From assembly GCF_001886715.1 (NCBI RefSeq), contig NZ_CP018082.1, positions 5,642,001 through 5,706,000 on the forward strand: 64,000 nucleotides of DNA, read 5' to 3'. The stretch is from Nocardia mangyaensis (lineage in GTDB: Bacteria > Actinomycetota > Actinomycetes > Mycobacteriales > Mycobacteriaceae). Positions 27,867 to 38,465 of the stretch are shown one piece after another (the stretch's first letter is position 1; every line of letters begins with the position of its first letter). Position numbers and translations under genes: made by a program. Below the pieces are notes generated by a model. That model searched no databases and had not been told where the DNA came from. It saw nothing but the letters and a program-made list of their open reading frames with translations.

Positions 27867-30437
27867 TCACGCGCCTGCGACGGACACCACACCCAGCTCG
27901 GCGTCACCGGCCAGCAGCGCGTTGTGGGGCAGCACACGCACCGTGTAGCCGACCGCGCCCGAGAGCGGGACCGGCGCCCGCACGGAGTACAGCTCGGCGC
28001 CGTCGTCACCGCCGGAGTGCGTCATCGCGATCGTGGTGGTGTCGGACAGGTCGTCGGTCGGCGAGACCCGGCCGAGCACCGCCTGCACGATCACGTCCGA
28101 GGGTGCGAGCCCGCCCAGTTCGATGCGCGCGTGCAGGGCCAGCTCGGCGCCGATCACCGGGGTGTCGGGCAGCCCCGAGCTGTCGACCTGGGCCACCCGC
28201 ACCGACGGCCAGGCCGCGTCGACCCGGCGCCGGTACTCGGCGATGTGCCGCGCCCCCGCGAAGTCGTCACCGGCCACCTGCTCGAAGGCGGCGGCGGCCG
28301 GCCCGTAGTACTGCTCGGCGTAGTCACGGACCATGCGCGAGGCCAGCACCTTGGGGCTGGTGGTCTGCAAGGTGTGGCGCACCATCTCGGTCCAGCGGAC
28401 CGGCACACCGGTGGCGTCCCGGTCGTAGAAGCGGGGCGCGACGGTGCGTTCGACCAGTTCGTACAGCGCCGAGGCCTCCAGGTCGTCGCGGCGCTGCTCG
28501 TCGCGCACGCCGTCGGCGGTGGGGATGGCCCAGCCGTTCTCCCCGTCGTACATCTCGTCCCACCAGCCGTCGCGGATGGACAGATTGAGCCCGCCGTTGA
28601 GTGCGGACTTCATTCCCGAGGTGCCGCACGCCTCGAGCGGGCGCAGCGGATTGTTCAGCCACACATCACAACCCCAGTACAGGTAGCGGGCCATCGACAT
28701 GTCGTAGTCGGGCAGGAAGACGATGCGGTGGCGTACCTCGGGGTCGTCGGCGAAGCGCACGACCTGCTGGATGAGTGCCTTGCCGCCGTCGTCGGCGGGG
28801 TGGCTCTTGCCCGCGACCACCAGCTGCACCGGGCGCTTCGGGTCGAGCAGCAGCGCGCGCAGGCGTTCGGGGTCGCGCAGCATCAGGGTGAGGCGCTTGT
28901 AGGTCGGCACCCGGCGGGCGAAGCCGACGGTGAGCACGTCCGGGTCGAAGACGTCATCGATCCAGCTCAGTTCGGCCTCGGCGGCGCCGCGCTGGCGCCA
29001 CGAGTCGCGCAGCCTGCGCCGTACCTCGTCGATCAGCACGCCGCGCAAGGTGTTTCGCGTCGACCACAGCTGTCCGAGGTCGACATCGCTGAGCTTCTCC
29101 CAGCCGCGCGCCTCCTCGACCAGTTCGGGGCCGACGAGTTCGCGGGCCTTGTCGATCCATTCGCGCGCGGCCCAGGTCGGCGCGTGCACTCCGTTGGTCA
29201 CCGAGCCGATCGGCACCTCGGCCGCGTCGAAGCCGGGCCACAGCGCGGCGAACATCTCCCGGCTGACCTGACCGTGCAGTTCGGACACGCCGTTGGCGCG
29301 CTGCGCCATCCGCAAACCCATGTGCGCCATGTTGAACACCGAGGGGTCGGCCTCCCGGCCGAAGGCGAGAATCCGATCGACCGAGAGCCCCGGCAGCAGC
29401 GCGGATTCGGACTCACCGTGCGCGCCGCCGAAGTACCTGCGCACCAACGGCATCGGGAACCGGTCGATCCCGGCAGGTACCGGGGTGTGCGTGGTGAAGA
29501 CGGTCCCGGCCCGTACCGCCGCGAGGGCAGTGTCGAAATCCAGTCCACCCGCGACGAATTCGCGAATGCGCTCGACGCCGAGGAATCCGGCGTGACCCTC
29601 GTTCATATGGAACACGTCGGGATCGGGCAGCCCGTTGGCGCGGGTGTAGGCGCGCACCGCGCGGACACCGCCGATCCCGGCCAGGATCTCCTGCTTGATC
29701 CGGTGATCCTGGTCGCCGCCGTAGAGCCGGTCGGTGACCGCGCGCAGTTCCGGATCGTTCTCGGCGATGTCGGAATCGAGCAGCAGCAACGGAATCCGAC
29801 CGACCTGCGCGATCCACACCCTGGCCCGCAGCACCCGCCCCTCCGGCATGCCCACGTGGATCAGCACCGGTGACCCGTCACTGGTGAGCAGCCGCAGCGG
29901 CAGCCCCTGCGGGTCCAGCGCCGGGTAGTGCTCCATCTGCCAGCCGTCGGCCGACAGCGACTGCCGGAAGTACCCCGAGCGATACAGCAGCCCGACGCCG
30001 ATCAGCGGCAGTCCGAGATCCGACGCCGCCTTGAGATGGTCACCGGCCAGGATGCCGAGGCCACCGGAGTAGTTGGGCAGCACCTCGGTGACGCCGAACT
30101 CCATGGAGAAGTAGGCGATGCCGGCGACCTGTGTGCCGGTCTGCTCCTGGAACCAGCGCGGGCGGGCGAGATAGTCGCGCAGTCCCGCGGCGGCCGCGTC
30201 CACGCGGGTGAGATACGCCGGATCGGCGGCGAGTTCGTCGAGCCGCTCGGCGGGCACCTCCCCCAGCATCCGCACGGGATCCTGACCGAGCGTGCGCCAC
30301 CGCTGCGGGTCGAGTTCGGCGAACAGATCCTGCGTCGGGCCGTGCCACGACCAGCGCAGGTTCGTCGACAACTCGGCCAGCGCGGCGAGCCGCTCAGGCA
30401 GATGGGCCCGGACAGTGAACCGACGAAGTGCCTTCAC
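27867..30437 (-). CDS. glgP: Alpha-glucan (glycogen) phosphorylase
   Basis: The 856-residue GT35 enzyme with the N-terminal DUF3417 domain is of the short-chain alpha-glucan phosphorylase type of actinobacteria. It releases glucose-1-phosphate from alpha-glucan or oligosaccharides. Supports: AYFSMEFGVTEVLPNYSGGL, PDVFHMNEGHAGFL, TTHTPVPAGIDRF, SVTNGVHAPTW and the PLP-lysine site EACGTSGMKSALNGGLNLS. The GTG at 30437 is taken over the TTG at 30440 because TACTGT (30445-30450) ends 7 bases upstream. It equals Rv1328. It precedes, on the other strand, glgE/glgB; glucose-1-phosphate from GlgP can feed GlgC. Confidence 0.95.
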   Translation of the reverse strand: MKALRRFTVRAHLPERLAALAELSTNLRWSWHGPTQDLFAELDPQRWRTLGQDPVRMLGEVPAERLDELAADPAYLTRVDAAAAGLRDYLARPRWFQEQTGTQVAGIAYFSMEFGVTEVLPNYSGGLGILAGDHLKAASDLGLPLIGVGLLYRSGYFRQSLSADGWQMEHYPALDPQGLPLRLLTSDGSPVLIHVGMPEGRVLRARVWIAQVGRIPLLLLDSDIAENDPELRAVTDRLYGGDQDHRIKQEILAGIGGVRAVRAYTRANGLPDPDVFHMNEGHAGFLGVERIREFVAGGLDFDTALAAVRAGTVFTTHTPVPAGIDRFPMPLVRRYFGGAHGESESALLPGLSVDRILAFGREADPSVFNMAHMGLRMAQRANGVSELHGQVSREMFAALWPGFDAAEVPIGSVTNGVHAPTWAAREWIDKARELVGPELVEEARGWEKLSDVDLGQLWSTRNTLRGVLIDEVRRRLRDSWRQRGAAEAELSWIDDVFDPDVLTVGFARRVPTYKRLTLMLRDPERLRALLLDPKRPVQLVVAGKSHPADDGGKALIQQVVRFADDPEVRHRIVFLPDYDMSMARYLYWGCDVWLNNPLRPLEACGTSGMKSALNGGLNLSIRDGWWDEMYDGENGWAIPTADGVRDEQRRDDLEASALYELVERTVAPRFYDRDATGVPVRWTEMVRHTLQTTSPKVLASRMVRDYAEQYYGPAAAAFEQVAGDDFAGARHIAEYRRRVDAAWPSVRVAQVDSSGLPDTPVIGAELALHARIELGGLAPSDVIVQAVLGRVSPTDDLSDTTTIAMTHSGGDDGAELYSVRAPVPLSGAVGYTVRVLPHNALLAGDAELGVVSVAGA

Positions 30438-30570
30438 CAACCGAACAGTACCGACTGTTCCGCGTCTCCGGGTATTCAGCGGGTCGCCCGGTGGCTCGAC
30501 TGTGGACAGTCGATCTCGCGGTCCGAACGGCGGACCGGGAGGTGGCCGGGAAGCTACCCCGTCCCTGCGA

Positions 30571-31011
30571 TCAGTGGGTTGCGGTGTGGTCCTGAGTGAA
30601 CTGGGCCGCGAATTCCGGAGCGGGCGCGATTTCGGTGATCACGTCGATCAGGACGCCCGCCGGGTCGGCGACGATGAAGTGGCGCTGGCCGAAATCCTCG
30701 GTGCGGATGTCGAGTTGGGCGGACAGGCCACCGGTGACGACGAGGCGTTCCCATTCCGCGTCGACGTCGTCGACCTCGAAGTTGAGCAACAGGCCCTGGA
30801 CGGGCTTGCCGTACCCGGCCGGGACGGTCGGGTGGGTGGGGTCGAGGAGGGCGAGTTCGTAGTCGGGCGCGCCGTCGGTACCCGGCCGTCGCAGGCTGAT
30901 GTACCAGTCGGCCTCGAACGTGATCTCGAACCCGAACCAGCCCGTGTAGAAGTCGCGTGCCGCCGCGAGCTCGGTGGTGGCGAGAACCGGATAGAAGCTG
31001 CTCAGTCTCAT
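30571..31011 (-). CDS. VOC (glyoxalase/bleomycin-resistance) family protein
   Basis: The protein has about 146 residues and two beta-alpha-beta-beta-beta repeats: [20 protein letters not shown] starts the first and [18 protein letters not shown] the second. [17 protein letters not shown] closes the fold, the usual metal Glu position being followed by Ile. Substrate unknown. The ATG at 31011 has AAGGTG about 7 bases upstream. It is divergent from a TetR gene with two matching operators in the 80-base gap, so it is the likely target of that repressor, perhaps induced by a toxic ligand. Confidence 0.85.
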   Translation of the reverse strand: MRLSSFYPVLATTELAAARDFYTGWFGFEITFEADWYISLRRPGTDGAPDYELALLDPTHPTVPAGYGKPVQGLLLNFEVDDVDAEWERLVVTGGLSAQLDIRTEDFGQRHFIVADPAGVLIDVITEIAPAPEFAAQFTQDHTATH

Positions 31012-31025
31012 GACATTCACCTTTC

Positions 31026-31042
31026 ACATACCGTTGGTATGT
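31026..31042. promoter_or_regulatory. Operator O1 for the TetR regulator
   Basis: ACATACC-GTT-GGTATGT is a perfect 7-bp inverted repeat, just upstream of the VOC ribosome site. Confidence 0.8.
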
Positions 31043-31057
31043 GTCGTAGAGTAGCTC

Positions 31058-31074
31058 ACATACCAACGGTAGGT
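31058..31074. promoter_or_regulatory. Operator O2 for the TetR regulator
   Basis: ACATACC-AAC-GGTAGGT is the same palindrome (one mismatch), centred 32 bases from O1, close to three helical turns, and immediately upstream of the tetR ribosome site. Confidence 0.8.
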
Positions 31075-31091
31075 CAATGGGAGGACAGTCG

Positions 31092-31682
31092 ATGGCATCG
31101 ACAGCGCGCGCACAACAGCGCGAGGAGACCCGGCGCACGCTGCTGCGCGAGAGCAGACGCCTGTTCGCCGCGAAAGGCTATGCCGCTGTTGGCCTCTCGG
31201 AGATCGTGACGGCCGCCGGCGTCACCAAGGGCGCCCTGTACCACCACTTCGAGAGCAAGGCCGAGCTGTTCCGCGCCGTCCTCACCCAGGTCCAAGGGGA
31301 GGTCGGCACCCAGGTCGCCACCGCCGCCGACGCCGAACCCGACCCCTGGACCCAGCTCACCACCGGCTGCGCCGCTTTCCTGCGCGCCTGCACCGACCCC
31401 CGAATCCAGCAGATCATGCTGATCGACGGCCCCTCGGTCCTCGGCTGGCACGAATGGCGAGCCATGGACGAGGCCAACTCCGCCCGTCACCTCGGCGAAG
31501 CCCTCCAAGCCCTGATCGACGCCGGCACCCTCCCCGCCCAACCGGTGGCCCCCCTCACCCAGCTCCTCTCCGGCGCCATGAACGAAGCCGCCCTCTGGCT
31601 GGCCACCACCCCCGACCCGAAGGCCCTCCCGGAAACCATCACCGCCCTGAACCGCCTGCTCACCGGCCTCCGAACCCCCTGA
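31092..31682 (+). CDS. TetR/AcrR-family transcriptional regulator
   Basis: The 196-residue regulator has an N-terminal HTH (about 8-55) with TLLRESRRLFAAKGYAAVGL, VTAAGVTKGALYHHFESKAE and the usual helix 3 contact region. The ligand domain (about 60-196) is Ala/Leu rich. The start is the ATG at 31092 with GGGAGG 7 bases upstream rather than the ATG at 31077, which overlaps the ribosome site. Two palindromes in the 80-base divergent gap indicate autoregulation and control of the VOC gene. It is followed by repeat R3 and glgE. Confidence 0.92.
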   Translation: MASTARAQQREETRRTLLRESRRLFAAKGYAAVGLSEIVTAAGVTKGALYHHFESKAELFRAVLTQVQGEVGTQVATAADAEPDPWTQLTTGCAAFLRACTDPRIQQIMLIDGPSVLGWHEWRAMDEANSARHLGEALQALIDAGTLPAQPVAPLTQLLSGAMNEAALWLATTPDPKALPETITALNRLLTGLRTP

Positions 31683-31703
31683 AACCGCCATGACCGCACT
31701 CCC

Positions 31704-31774
31704 GGCCCCGCACCCGCTACCCCGAGCGGCGGCGGCCACGACGCGGCCGGTTCGCGCGCGCCAGCGCGCCAACC
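31704..31774. repeat. Structured intergenic repeat, short copy R3
   Basis: The left end GGCCCCGCACCCGCTACCCC and right end CGCGCGCCAGCGCGCCAAC match R1 end-to-end, but the 90-base hairpin interior is missing. It lies between tetR and glgE and ends 6 bases before the presumed glgE -10 hexamer. Confidence 0.7.
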
Positions 31775-31780
31775 ATGCAG

Positions 31781-31786
31781 TACGTT
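31781..31786 (+). promoter_or_regulatory. -10 hexamer deciding the glgE start
   Basis: TACGTT ends 6 bases before the GTG at 31793, favouring that codon over the in-frame ATG at 31775, which lies upstream of this element. Confidence 0.5.
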
Positions 31787-31792
31787 TGTGCG

Positions 31793-33796
31793 GTGACCGG
31801 CCGGATAGCCATCGATGACATCGCCCCGTCCATCCCCGGCGGCCGCCCGGCCAAGGCCGCCGTCGGCGAGGTCTTCCCCGTCCGCGCCGTCGTCTGGCGC
31901 GAGGGCCACGACGCGGTGGCCGCCACCCTGGCCGTGCGCGCGCCGGGCTCGTCCAGGATCACCCGCATCCGGATGACCCCCGACTACGAACCCGACGTCT
32001 TCAACGCCGTGTTCACCCCGCACACCCCGGGCGTCTGGACCTTTCGGATCGAAGGCTGGAGCGACCCGATCGCGACGTGGCGTTCGGCGGTGGAGGCGAA
32101 GCTGTCCGTCGGCCAGACCGCCGCCGACCTGGCCAACGACCTGGAGATCGGCGCCACCCTCTTCGAGCGTGCGGCCCAAGCGGTCCCCAAGAAGCAGTTC
32201 GAACGACTCCGCGCCGCCGCCACCGCGCTGCGCGCCGACGATCACCTCCCGGCCAGAGTCGCGCCCGCGTTCAGCGCGGAGGTCGCCGAGATCCTCCGCG
32301 TGACCCCGCTGCGCGAGATGGTCACCCGCGGCACCCAGTTCTCGGCGCTGGCGGAACGCCGCCGCGCGCTGGTCGGTTCCTGGTACGAGTTCTTCCCCCG
32401 CTCCACCGGCGGTCGTGATGCCGACGGCGCCCCGGTCCACGGCACCTTCGCGACCGCGGCCCGCGAGCTGCCCCGCATCGCGGGCATGGGTTTCGACGTG
32501 GTGTATCTGCCGCCGATCCACCCGGTCGGCGAGGTCAATCGCAAGGGCCGCAACAACACTCTGACCACCGAGCCGGGTGATGTCGGCTCGCCGTGGGCGA
32601 TCGGCTCGGCCGAGGGCGGCCACGACGCCGTCCACCCGCTGCTGGGCACCGAGCGTGACTTCGCCGAATTCGTCGCCACGGCAACCGAACTCGGCCTCGA
32701 GGTAGCCCTCGACCTGGCCCTGCAGTGCGCCCCGGACCATCCGTGGGTCGCCGCCCACCCGGAATGGTTCACCACCCTCCCCGACGGCACGATCGCCTTC
32801 GCGGAGAACCCGCCGAAGAAGTACCAGGACATCTACCCGGTCAACTTCGACAACGACCCCGACGGCCTCTACGCCGAGGTCCTGCGCGTCGTCCGGCATT
32901 GGATCTCCTTGGGCGTCACCATCTTCCGCGTCGACAACCCGCACACCAAACCCGCCGACTTCTGGGAATGGCTGATCACCCAGCTGCGCCGCACCGATCC
33001 CGACGTGATCTTCCTGTCCGAGGCGTTCACCCGCCCCGCCCGGCTCTACGGTCTGGCCCGGCGCGGCTTCAGCCAGTCGTACACGTATTTCACCTGGCGC
33101 GTGCACAAGTGGGAGCTCACCGAGTTCGGCTACGAGCTGGCGGCCAAGGCCGACGAGGCCAGGCCCAACCTGTTCGTGAACACCCCCGACATCCTGCACG
33201 AGAGCCTGCAGCACGGCGGCCCCGGCATGTTCGCCATCCGCGCCGCGCTCGCCGCGACACTCGCGCCCACCTGGGGCGTGTACTCCGGCTTCGAACTGTT
33301 CGAGCACGAGGCGGTCCGCCCGGGCAGCGAGGAGTACCTCGACTCGGAGAAGTACGAACTGCGCCCCCGCGATTTCGCGGGCGCACTGGCCCGCGGCGAA
33401 TCGCTGGAACCGTGGCTGACCAGACTGAACGAGATCCGGCGCAATCATCCCGCGCTACAACAGCTGCGCTGCATCCACTTCCACCACGTCGACAACGACG
33501 CGCTGATCGCCTACTCCAAATTCGACCCGGTCAGCGGCGACGCGGTCCTGGTGATCATCAACCTGAACCCGTATGCCGCCGAGCAGGGCCACATCTCGCT
33601 CGACCTGCCCGCCATCGGCCGGGAATGGCACGACCACCCGGTGGTGTTCGACGAGGTCAGCGGCGAGGAATACCACTGGGCGCAGCACAATTTCCTCCGC
33701 CTGGACCCAGCCCGCGCGGTCGCGCACATCCTCGCGCTGCCCGCGATCCCCGCCGCCGCCCGCGCCCCACTGGCCTACCGCAGGACGCTGCGATGA
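31793..33796 (+). CDS. glgE: Maltosyltransferase GlgE (maltose-1-phosphate: alpha-1,4-glucan)
   Basis: The 667-residue GH13_3 enzyme extends alpha-glucan with maltose from maltose-1-phosphate; its loss causes toxic phosphosugar build-up in mycobacteria. Visible: N-terminal beta domain ([20 protein letters not shown]), [25 protein letters not shown], nucleophile Asp in [10 protein letters not shown], acid Glu in [32 protein letters not shown] and [16 protein letters not shown]. The start at GTG 31793 gives VTGRIAIDD, matching family N-termini, with a leaderless -10. It overlaps glgB by 4 bases (ATGA). It equals Rv1327c. Confidence 0.95.
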   Translation: MTGRIAIDDIAPSIPGGRPAKAAVGEVFPVRAVVWREGHDAVAATLAVRAPGSSRITRIRMTPDYEPDVFNAVFTPHTPGVWTFRIEGWSDPIATWRSAVEAKLSVGQTAADLANDLEIGATLFERAAQAVPKKQFERLRAAATALRADDHLPARVAPAFSAEVAEILRVTPLREMVTRGTQFSALAERRRALVGSWYEFFPRSTGGRDADGAPVHGTFATAARELPRIAGMGFDVVYLPPIHPVGEVNRKGRNNTLTTEPGDVGSPWAIGSAEGGHDAVHPLLGTERDFAEFVATATELGLEVALDLALQCAPDHPWVAAHPEWFTTLPDGTIAFAENPPKKYQDIYPVNFDNDPDGLYAEVLRVVRHWISLGVTIFRVDNPHTKPADFWEWLITQLRRTDPDVIFLSEAFTRPARLYGLARRGFSQSYTYFTWRVHKWELTEFGYELAAKADEARPNLFVNTPDILHESLQHGGPGMFAIRAALAATLAPTWGVYSGFELFEHEAVRPGSEEYLDSEKYELRPRDFAGALARGESLEPWLTRLNEIRRNHPALQQLRCIHFHHVDNDALIAYSKFDPVSGDAVLVIINLNPYAAEQGHISLDLPAIGREWHDHPVVFDEVSGEEYHWAQHNFLRLDPARAVAHILALPAIPAAARAPLAYRRTLR

Positions 33797-35952
33797 AGCG
33801 GCGCGACCTGCTGCTGCTGGCGGCGGGCACCCACCCCGACCCGCACACCGTCCTCGGCGCGCACCCCCACAACGACGGCACCGCAGTGCGCGTACTACGC
33901 CCGCACGCCGACGCGGTGTCGGTGCTGGTCGGCGACGCCGAGCATCCGCTGAAATCGCTGGGCCACGGCGTCTTCGCCGCGACCCTGCCGTATCCACAGA
34001 TCGACGACTACCGCGTGCGCACCGCGTACCCCGGCGCCCCCACCGCGATCGCCGCCGACGGCTACCGCTTCCTGCCGACCGTCGGCGAGTTCGACCTGCA
34101 CCTCATCGGCGAGGGCCGCCACACCCGGCTGTGGGAAGTGCTCGGCGCCCATCCACGCCACTACACCACCCTCGACGGCGATGTCGACGGCACCTCGTTC
34201 GCGGTGTGGGCCCCGAATGCCCGCGGTGTCACCGTCTTCGGCGATTTCGATCGCTGGGGCGGCGCCTCCACCCCGATGCGCGCCCTCGGCACCTCCGGGG
34301 TGTGGGAGGTGTTCGTGCCGGGAGTGGGGCCGGGCACGCGCTACAAGTACCGGATCCACGGTGCGGACGGTCGTGTCGTCGACCATGCCGATCCGCTGGC
34401 CTTCACCGCCGAGGTGCCGCCAGCCACCGCGTCGGTGGTGGCGCGCGCCGATCACGTGTGGACCGACGGCAACTGGCTCGACCGCCGGGCCCGCACCGAT
34501 GCCACCCGCTCCCCCATGAGCATCTACGAGGTGCACCTCGCGTCGTGGCGACCCGGCCTCGGGTATCGCGACATGGCCGAGCAGCTGGCCGACTACGTGC
34601 GCGCGATGGGCTTCACCCATGTGGAGTTGCTGCCGGTCGCCGAGCATCCATTCGGCGGCTCCTGGGGCTACCAGGTCACCTCCTATTACGCGCCGACCTC
34701 CCGATTCGGCTCGCCCGACGACTTCCGCCACTTCGTCGACCACCTGCACAGCGCCGGGATCGGGGTCCTGCTGGACTGGGTCCCCGCGCACTTCCCGCGG
34801 GACGAGTGGGCCTTGGCCCGCTTCGACGGCACTGCGCTCTACGAGCACCCCGACCCGCGCCGCGGCGAGCAACTCGACTGGGGCACCTACGTTTTCGACT
34901 TCGGGCGCAACGAGGTGCGCAACTTCCTGGTCGCCAACGCGGCGTTCTGGATCGAGGAGTTCCACATCGACGGCCTGCGCGTAGACGCGGTGGCTTCCAT
35001 GCTGTACCTGGACTATTCGCGCCCCGACGGCAGTTGGGAACCCAACATCTACGGCGGCAGAGAGAATCTGGAAGCCGTCGACTTCCTGCAGGAACTCAAC
35101 GACACCGTGCACCGCGCGCACCCCGGTGTCGTCACCATCGCCGAGGAGTCCACCACCTGGCCCGGCGTGACCCGGGGCACCGATGTCGGCGGACTGGGTT
35201 TCACCATGAAGTGGAACATGGGCTGGATGCACGACACCCTCGGCTACCTGGGCCGCGACCCGATCCACCGCTCCTGGCACCACAACGAGATGACCTTCTC
35301 CCTGGTCTACGCCTGGAGCGAGAACTACGTGCTGCCGATCAGCCACGACGAGGTGGTGCACGGCAAAGGCACCCTGTGGACCCGCATGCCCGGCGACGAC
35401 TTCGCCAAGGCGAGCGGCGTGCGCGCCCTGCTGGCCTACATGTGGTCCCACCCCGGCAAGCAACTGCTGTTCATGGGCCAGGAGTTCGGCCAGTTCCGTG
35501 AGTGGGACAACGACCGCGGCCTGGACTGGCACGAGCTGGAAAACCCCCTGCACCAAGGCATCTCGACCATGGTCGCCGACCTCAACCACACCTACGCCGC
35601 CCATCCGTCCCTGTGGAGTCAGGACACCACCCCCGGCGGCCACTCCTGGATCGAGGCCGACGACAGCACCGCCAACGTCTTCGCCTTCCTCCGCTGGTCC
35701 ACCGACGGGTCGGCCGTGGCCTGCGTCTTCAACTTCTCCGGTTCGACCCGCGAGAACTACCGCATCGGCCTGCCCCACCCCGGTACCTGGCGCGAGATCC
35801 TCAACACCGACGCGACCACCTACGGCGGCTCCGGCATCGGCAACCTCGGCGCCGTCACCGCCGAGGAAACCCCCTGGCACGGCCACCCGGCCTCGGCGAC
35901 AGTCACCCTCGCCGCCCACAGCGCCCTGTGGCTGACGCAGCCCTACACCTAG
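33793..35952 (+). CDS. glgB: 1,4-alpha-glucan branching enzyme GlgB
   Basis: The 719-residue GH13_9 enzyme introduces alpha-1,6 branches. It has an N-terminal N1/CBM48 pair ([20 protein letters not shown] at about 132-151), a catalytic barrel with nucleophile Asp in [16 protein letters not shown], acid Glu in [14 protein letters not shown] and [13 protein letters not shown], and a C-terminal beta domain. The ATG at 33793 overlaps the glgE stop, with AGGA upstream, so the two are translationally coupled; branching supplies new non-reducing ends for GlgE. It ends tail-to-tail over the glgM stop. It equals Rv1326c. Confidence 0.96.
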   Translation: MKRRDLLLLAAGTHPDPHTVLGAHPHNDGTAVRVLRPHADAVSVLVGDAEHPLKSLGHGVFAATLPYPQIDDYRVRTAYPGAPTAIAADGYRFLPTVGEFDLHLIGEGRHTRLWEVLGAHPRHYTTLDGDVDGTSFAVWAPNARGVTVFGDFDRWGGASTPMRALGTSGVWEVFVPGVGPGTRYKYRIHGADGRVVDHADPLAFTAEVPPATASVVARADHVWTDGNWLDRRARTDATRSPMSIYEVHLASWRPGLGYRDMAEQLADYVRAMGFTHVELLPVAEHPFGGSWGYQVTSYYAPTSRFGSPDDFRHFVDHLHSAGIGVLLDWVPAHFPRDEWALARFDGTALYEHPDPRRGEQLDWGTYVFDFGRNEVRNFLVANAAFWIEEFHIDGLRVDAVASMLYLDYSRPDGSWEPNIYGGRENLEAVDFLQELNDTVHRAHPGVVTIAEESTTWPGVTRGTDVGGLGFTMKWNMGWMHDTLGYLGRDPIHRSWHHNEMTFSLVYAWSENYVLPISHDEVVHGKGTLWTRMPGDDFAKASGVRALLAYMWSHPGKQLLFMGQEFGQFREWDNDRGLDWHELENPLHQGISTMVADLNHTYAAHPSLWSQDTTPGGHSWIEADDSTANVFAFLRWSTDGSAVACVFNFSGSTRENYRIGLPHPGTWREILNTDATTYGGSGIGNLGAVTAEETPWHGHPASATVTLAAHSALWLTQPYT

Positions 35953-37124
35953 CGCAGCACGCTCCGGTACACCTCGACCGTGCGCTCGGCGATCCGCGCC
36001 CAGTCGAACTCCGCGATCGCGCGCGCCCGCCCGGCCTCGCCGTAGCGAACAGCCACGGCCGGATCGCTGGCCACCGCGTTCACCGCGGCGGCCAGCTCGC
36101 GTTCGTACTCCCCCGTCGTGCTCGGGTCGTAGTGCACCAGCCGGCCGGTGACCCCGTCATCGACCACCTCGGGAATCCCGCCCACATCGGAGGCGACGAC
36201 CGCGGTCGCACACGCCATCGCCTCCAGATTGACGATACCGAGTGGCTCATAGACCGAGGGGCACACGAAAACCGCCGAGGCGGCCAGGATCTGGCGTACC
36301 TGCTCGGTGGGCAGCATCTCCTTGACCCAGAACACGTTCCCGCGCTGCCGCTGCAGCCCGTCGACGGCGGCGGCCACCTCGCGTTCGAGTTCCTTGGTGT
36401 CGGCCGCCCCGGCGCACAACACCAGCTGGATGCCGGGGTCGAAACCGGCTGCGGCGGCGAGCAGGTGCCCGACGCCCTTCTGCCGAGTGATCCGCCCGAC
36501 GAACGAGACGATCGGCCGGTCGGCACGCACCCCGAGCCGCTCCAGCACCGGCCGCTCGTCCCCGACGGGCGGGCCGGGGTGCCAGACCGCCGCGTCGATA
36601 CCGTTGTGCACCACGTGGACCCGATCCGCGTCGATCGCCGGGTAGGCGTCGAGCACGTCGTGGCGCATGCCCTCACTCACCGCGATGACGGCATCGGCAT
36701 GCTCCATCGCCGTGCGTTCCGACCACGACGAGAGCCGATACCCGCCACCGAGCTGCTCGGCCTTCCACGGCCGCCGCGGTTCCAGCGAATGCGCCGTGAG
36801 CACATGCGGAATCCCGTACAGCGCCGCCGCGAGATGCCCGGCCAGACCCGCGTACCAGGTGTGCGAGTGCACCACCTCCACCCCACCCGCCGCATCCGCC
36901 ATCCGCAACTGCGCCGACATCATCTGCAGCGCGGCATTGGCGGCATAGAGCTCGGGATCGGGCCGATGCACCACGGCACCGTTGCGCGGTGCCCCCATAC
37001 AGTGCACCGTCACCTCGCACAGCGCCCGCAGCCGAGCCGTGAGTTCGGTGACATGCACCCCCGCACCGCCGTACACCTCGGGCGGATACTCCCGGGTCAG
37101 CATGGCGACCCGCAGCGGATCCAC
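35949..37124 (-). CDS. glgM: GT4 glycosyltransferase GlgM/GlgA (alpha-maltose-1-phosphate synthase)
   Basis: The GT4 enzyme has about 391 residues. In mycobacteria the orthologue (Rv1212c, annotated glgA) joins ADP-glucose to glucose-1-phosphate to make maltose-1-phosphate for GlgE. Motifs: [20 protein letters not shown] (N-terminal Rossmann), [32 protein letters not shown] and [20 protein letters not shown] (EX7E donor site). The GTG at 37124 has GAGG 5 bases upstream; an in-frame ATG at 37157 would add 11 residues. It is divergent from glgC, so both enzymes of ADP-glucose use share one promoter region. Confidence 0.92.
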   Translation of the reverse strand: MDPLRVAMLTREYPPEVYGGAGVHVTELTARLRALCEVTVHCMGAPRNGAVVHRPDPELYAANAALQMMSAQLRMADAAGGVEVVHSHTWYAGLAGHLAAALYGIPHVLTAHSLEPRRPWKAEQLGGGYRLSSWSERTAMEHADAVIAVSEGMRHDVLDAYPAIDADRVHVVHNGIDAAVWHPGPPVGDERPVLERLGVRADRPIVSFVGRITRQKGVGHLLAAAAGFDPGIQLVLCAGAADTKELEREVAAAVDGLQRQRGNVFWVKEMLPTEQVRQILAASAVFVCPSVYEPLGIVNLEAMACATAVVASDVGGIPEVVDDGVTGRLVHYDPSTTGEYERELAAAVNAVASDPAVAVRYGEAGRARAIAEFDWARIAERTVEVYRSVLR

Positions 37125-37212
37125 CCGCGCCTCGCCGCCATCAGTGCCATAACTCACTGGTCCAAATTAGACCCTCGGGTCGGCATGGGCCACCGTAGTC
37201 CCGCCGGACCTG

Positions 37213-37218
37213 TACTTT
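37213..37218 (+). promoter_or_regulatory. -10 hexamer of glgC
   Basis: TACTTT ends 6 bases before the GTG at 37225; leaderless arrangement in the glgM-glgC divergent gap. Confidence 0.5.
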
Positions 37219-37224
37219 GAGCAT

Positions 37225-38442
37225 GTGAGGAGCCAGCCGCACGTACTCGGGATCGTGCTCGCCGGTGGCGAGGGCAAACGACTGTTTCCGCTCACGGCAG
37301 ACCGCGCCAAGCCGGCGGTCCCGTTCGGTGGCGCCTACCGACTGATCGATTTCGTACTCAGCAACCTCGTGAACGCGGGCTATCTCCGGCTGTGCGTGCT
37401 CACCCAGTACAAATCGCACTCGCTGGATCGCCACATCTCGCAGACCTGGCGGCTGTCCGGATTCACCGGGGAGTACATCACCCCGGTGCCCGCCCAGCAG
37501 CGGCTCGGGCCGCGCTGGTACACCGGCAGCGCCGACGCGATCATGCAGTCGCTCAACCTGATCTATGACGAGGACCCGGACTACATCGTGGTCTTCGGCG
37601 CCGACCACGTGTACCGGATGGACCCGGAGCAGATGGTCGCCAGCCACATCGCCTCCGGTGCGGGCGTCACCGTGGCCGGGATCCGGGTGCCGCGCAGCGA
37701 GGCCAGGGCCTTCGGCTGCATCGACTCCGACGAGTCCGGCCGGATCACCCAGTTCCTGGAGAAGCCCGCCCATCCCCCCGGAACCCCCGACGATCCGAAC
37801 GTGACGTTCGCGTCGATGGGCAACTACGTGTTCACCACCCGCGTGCTCGTCGACGCGATCCGGGCCGACGCCGAGAACTCCGACTCCGATCACGACATGG
37901 GTGGCGACATCATCCCGGCGCTGGTCGCGTCGGGCCAGGCCGCGGTCTACGACTTCGCCGACAACGAGGTGCCCGGCGCCACCGAACGCGACCGCGGCTA
38001 CTGGCGCGATGTCGGCACCATCGACGCCTTCTACGAGGCGCACATGGACCTGGTCTCGGTACACCCGGTGTTCAACCTCTACAACAAGCACTGGCCGATC
38101 CGTGGCGCGGCCGAGAACCTGCCGCCCGCCAAGTTCGCCCAGGGCGGGCTCGCGCAGGAATCCATCGTCGGCGCGGGCTCGATCCTGTCCGCGGCCACCG
38201 TGCGCAACTCGGTGCTCAGCTCGAACGTGGTGATCGACGACGGCGCCACCGTCGAGGGCAGTGTGCTCATGCCGGGTGTTCGCATCGGGCGCGGCGCGGT
38301 GGTGCGTCACGCCATCCTGGACAAGAACGTGGTGGTCGGCGAACGCGAGATCATCGGCGTCGACCTGGAACGCGACCGCGAGCGTTTCGCGGTCAGCAAC
38401 GGCGGCGTGGTCACCGTGGGCAAGGGCATCTGGGTGAGCTGA
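37225..38442 (+). CDS. glgC: Glucose-1-phosphate adenylyltransferase GlgC
   Basis: The 405-residue enzyme makes ADP-glucose from glucose-1-phosphate and ATP. Nucleotide site [38 protein letters not shown], substrate site [32 protein letters not shown] and [18 protein letters not shown] are all intact; the C-terminal left-handed beta helix carries allosteric regulation. Near-identical in layout to Rv1213. The GTG at 37225 is leaderless. It supplies ADP-glucose to GlgM, encoded divergently. Confidence 0.96.
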   Translation: MRSQPHVLGIVLAGGEGKRLFPLTADRAKPAVPFGGAYRLIDFVLSNLVNAGYLRLCVLTQYKSHSLDRHISQTWRLSGFTGEYITPVPAQQRLGPRWYTGSADAIMQSLNLIYDEDPDYIVVFGADHVYRMDPEQMVASHIASGAGVTVAGIRVPRSEARAFGCIDSDESGRITQFLEKPAHPPGTPDDPNVTFASMGNYVFTTRVLVDAIRADAENSDSDHDMGGDIIPALVASGQAAVYDFADNEVPGATERDRGYWRDVGTIDAFYEAHMDLVSVHPVFNLYNKHWPIRGAAENLPPAKFAQGGLAQESIVGAGSILSAATVRNSVLSSNVVIDDGATVEGSVLMPGVRIGRGAVVRHAILDKNVVVGEREIIGVDLERDRERFAVSNGGVVTVGKGIWVS

Positions 38443-38465
38443 GGTGTTGGCGGCCGGCGAAACCG

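Noticed and set aside
31487..33448. 653-codon minus-strand open frame opposite glgE
   Set aside because: Mirror frame of glgE; no recognisable motif.
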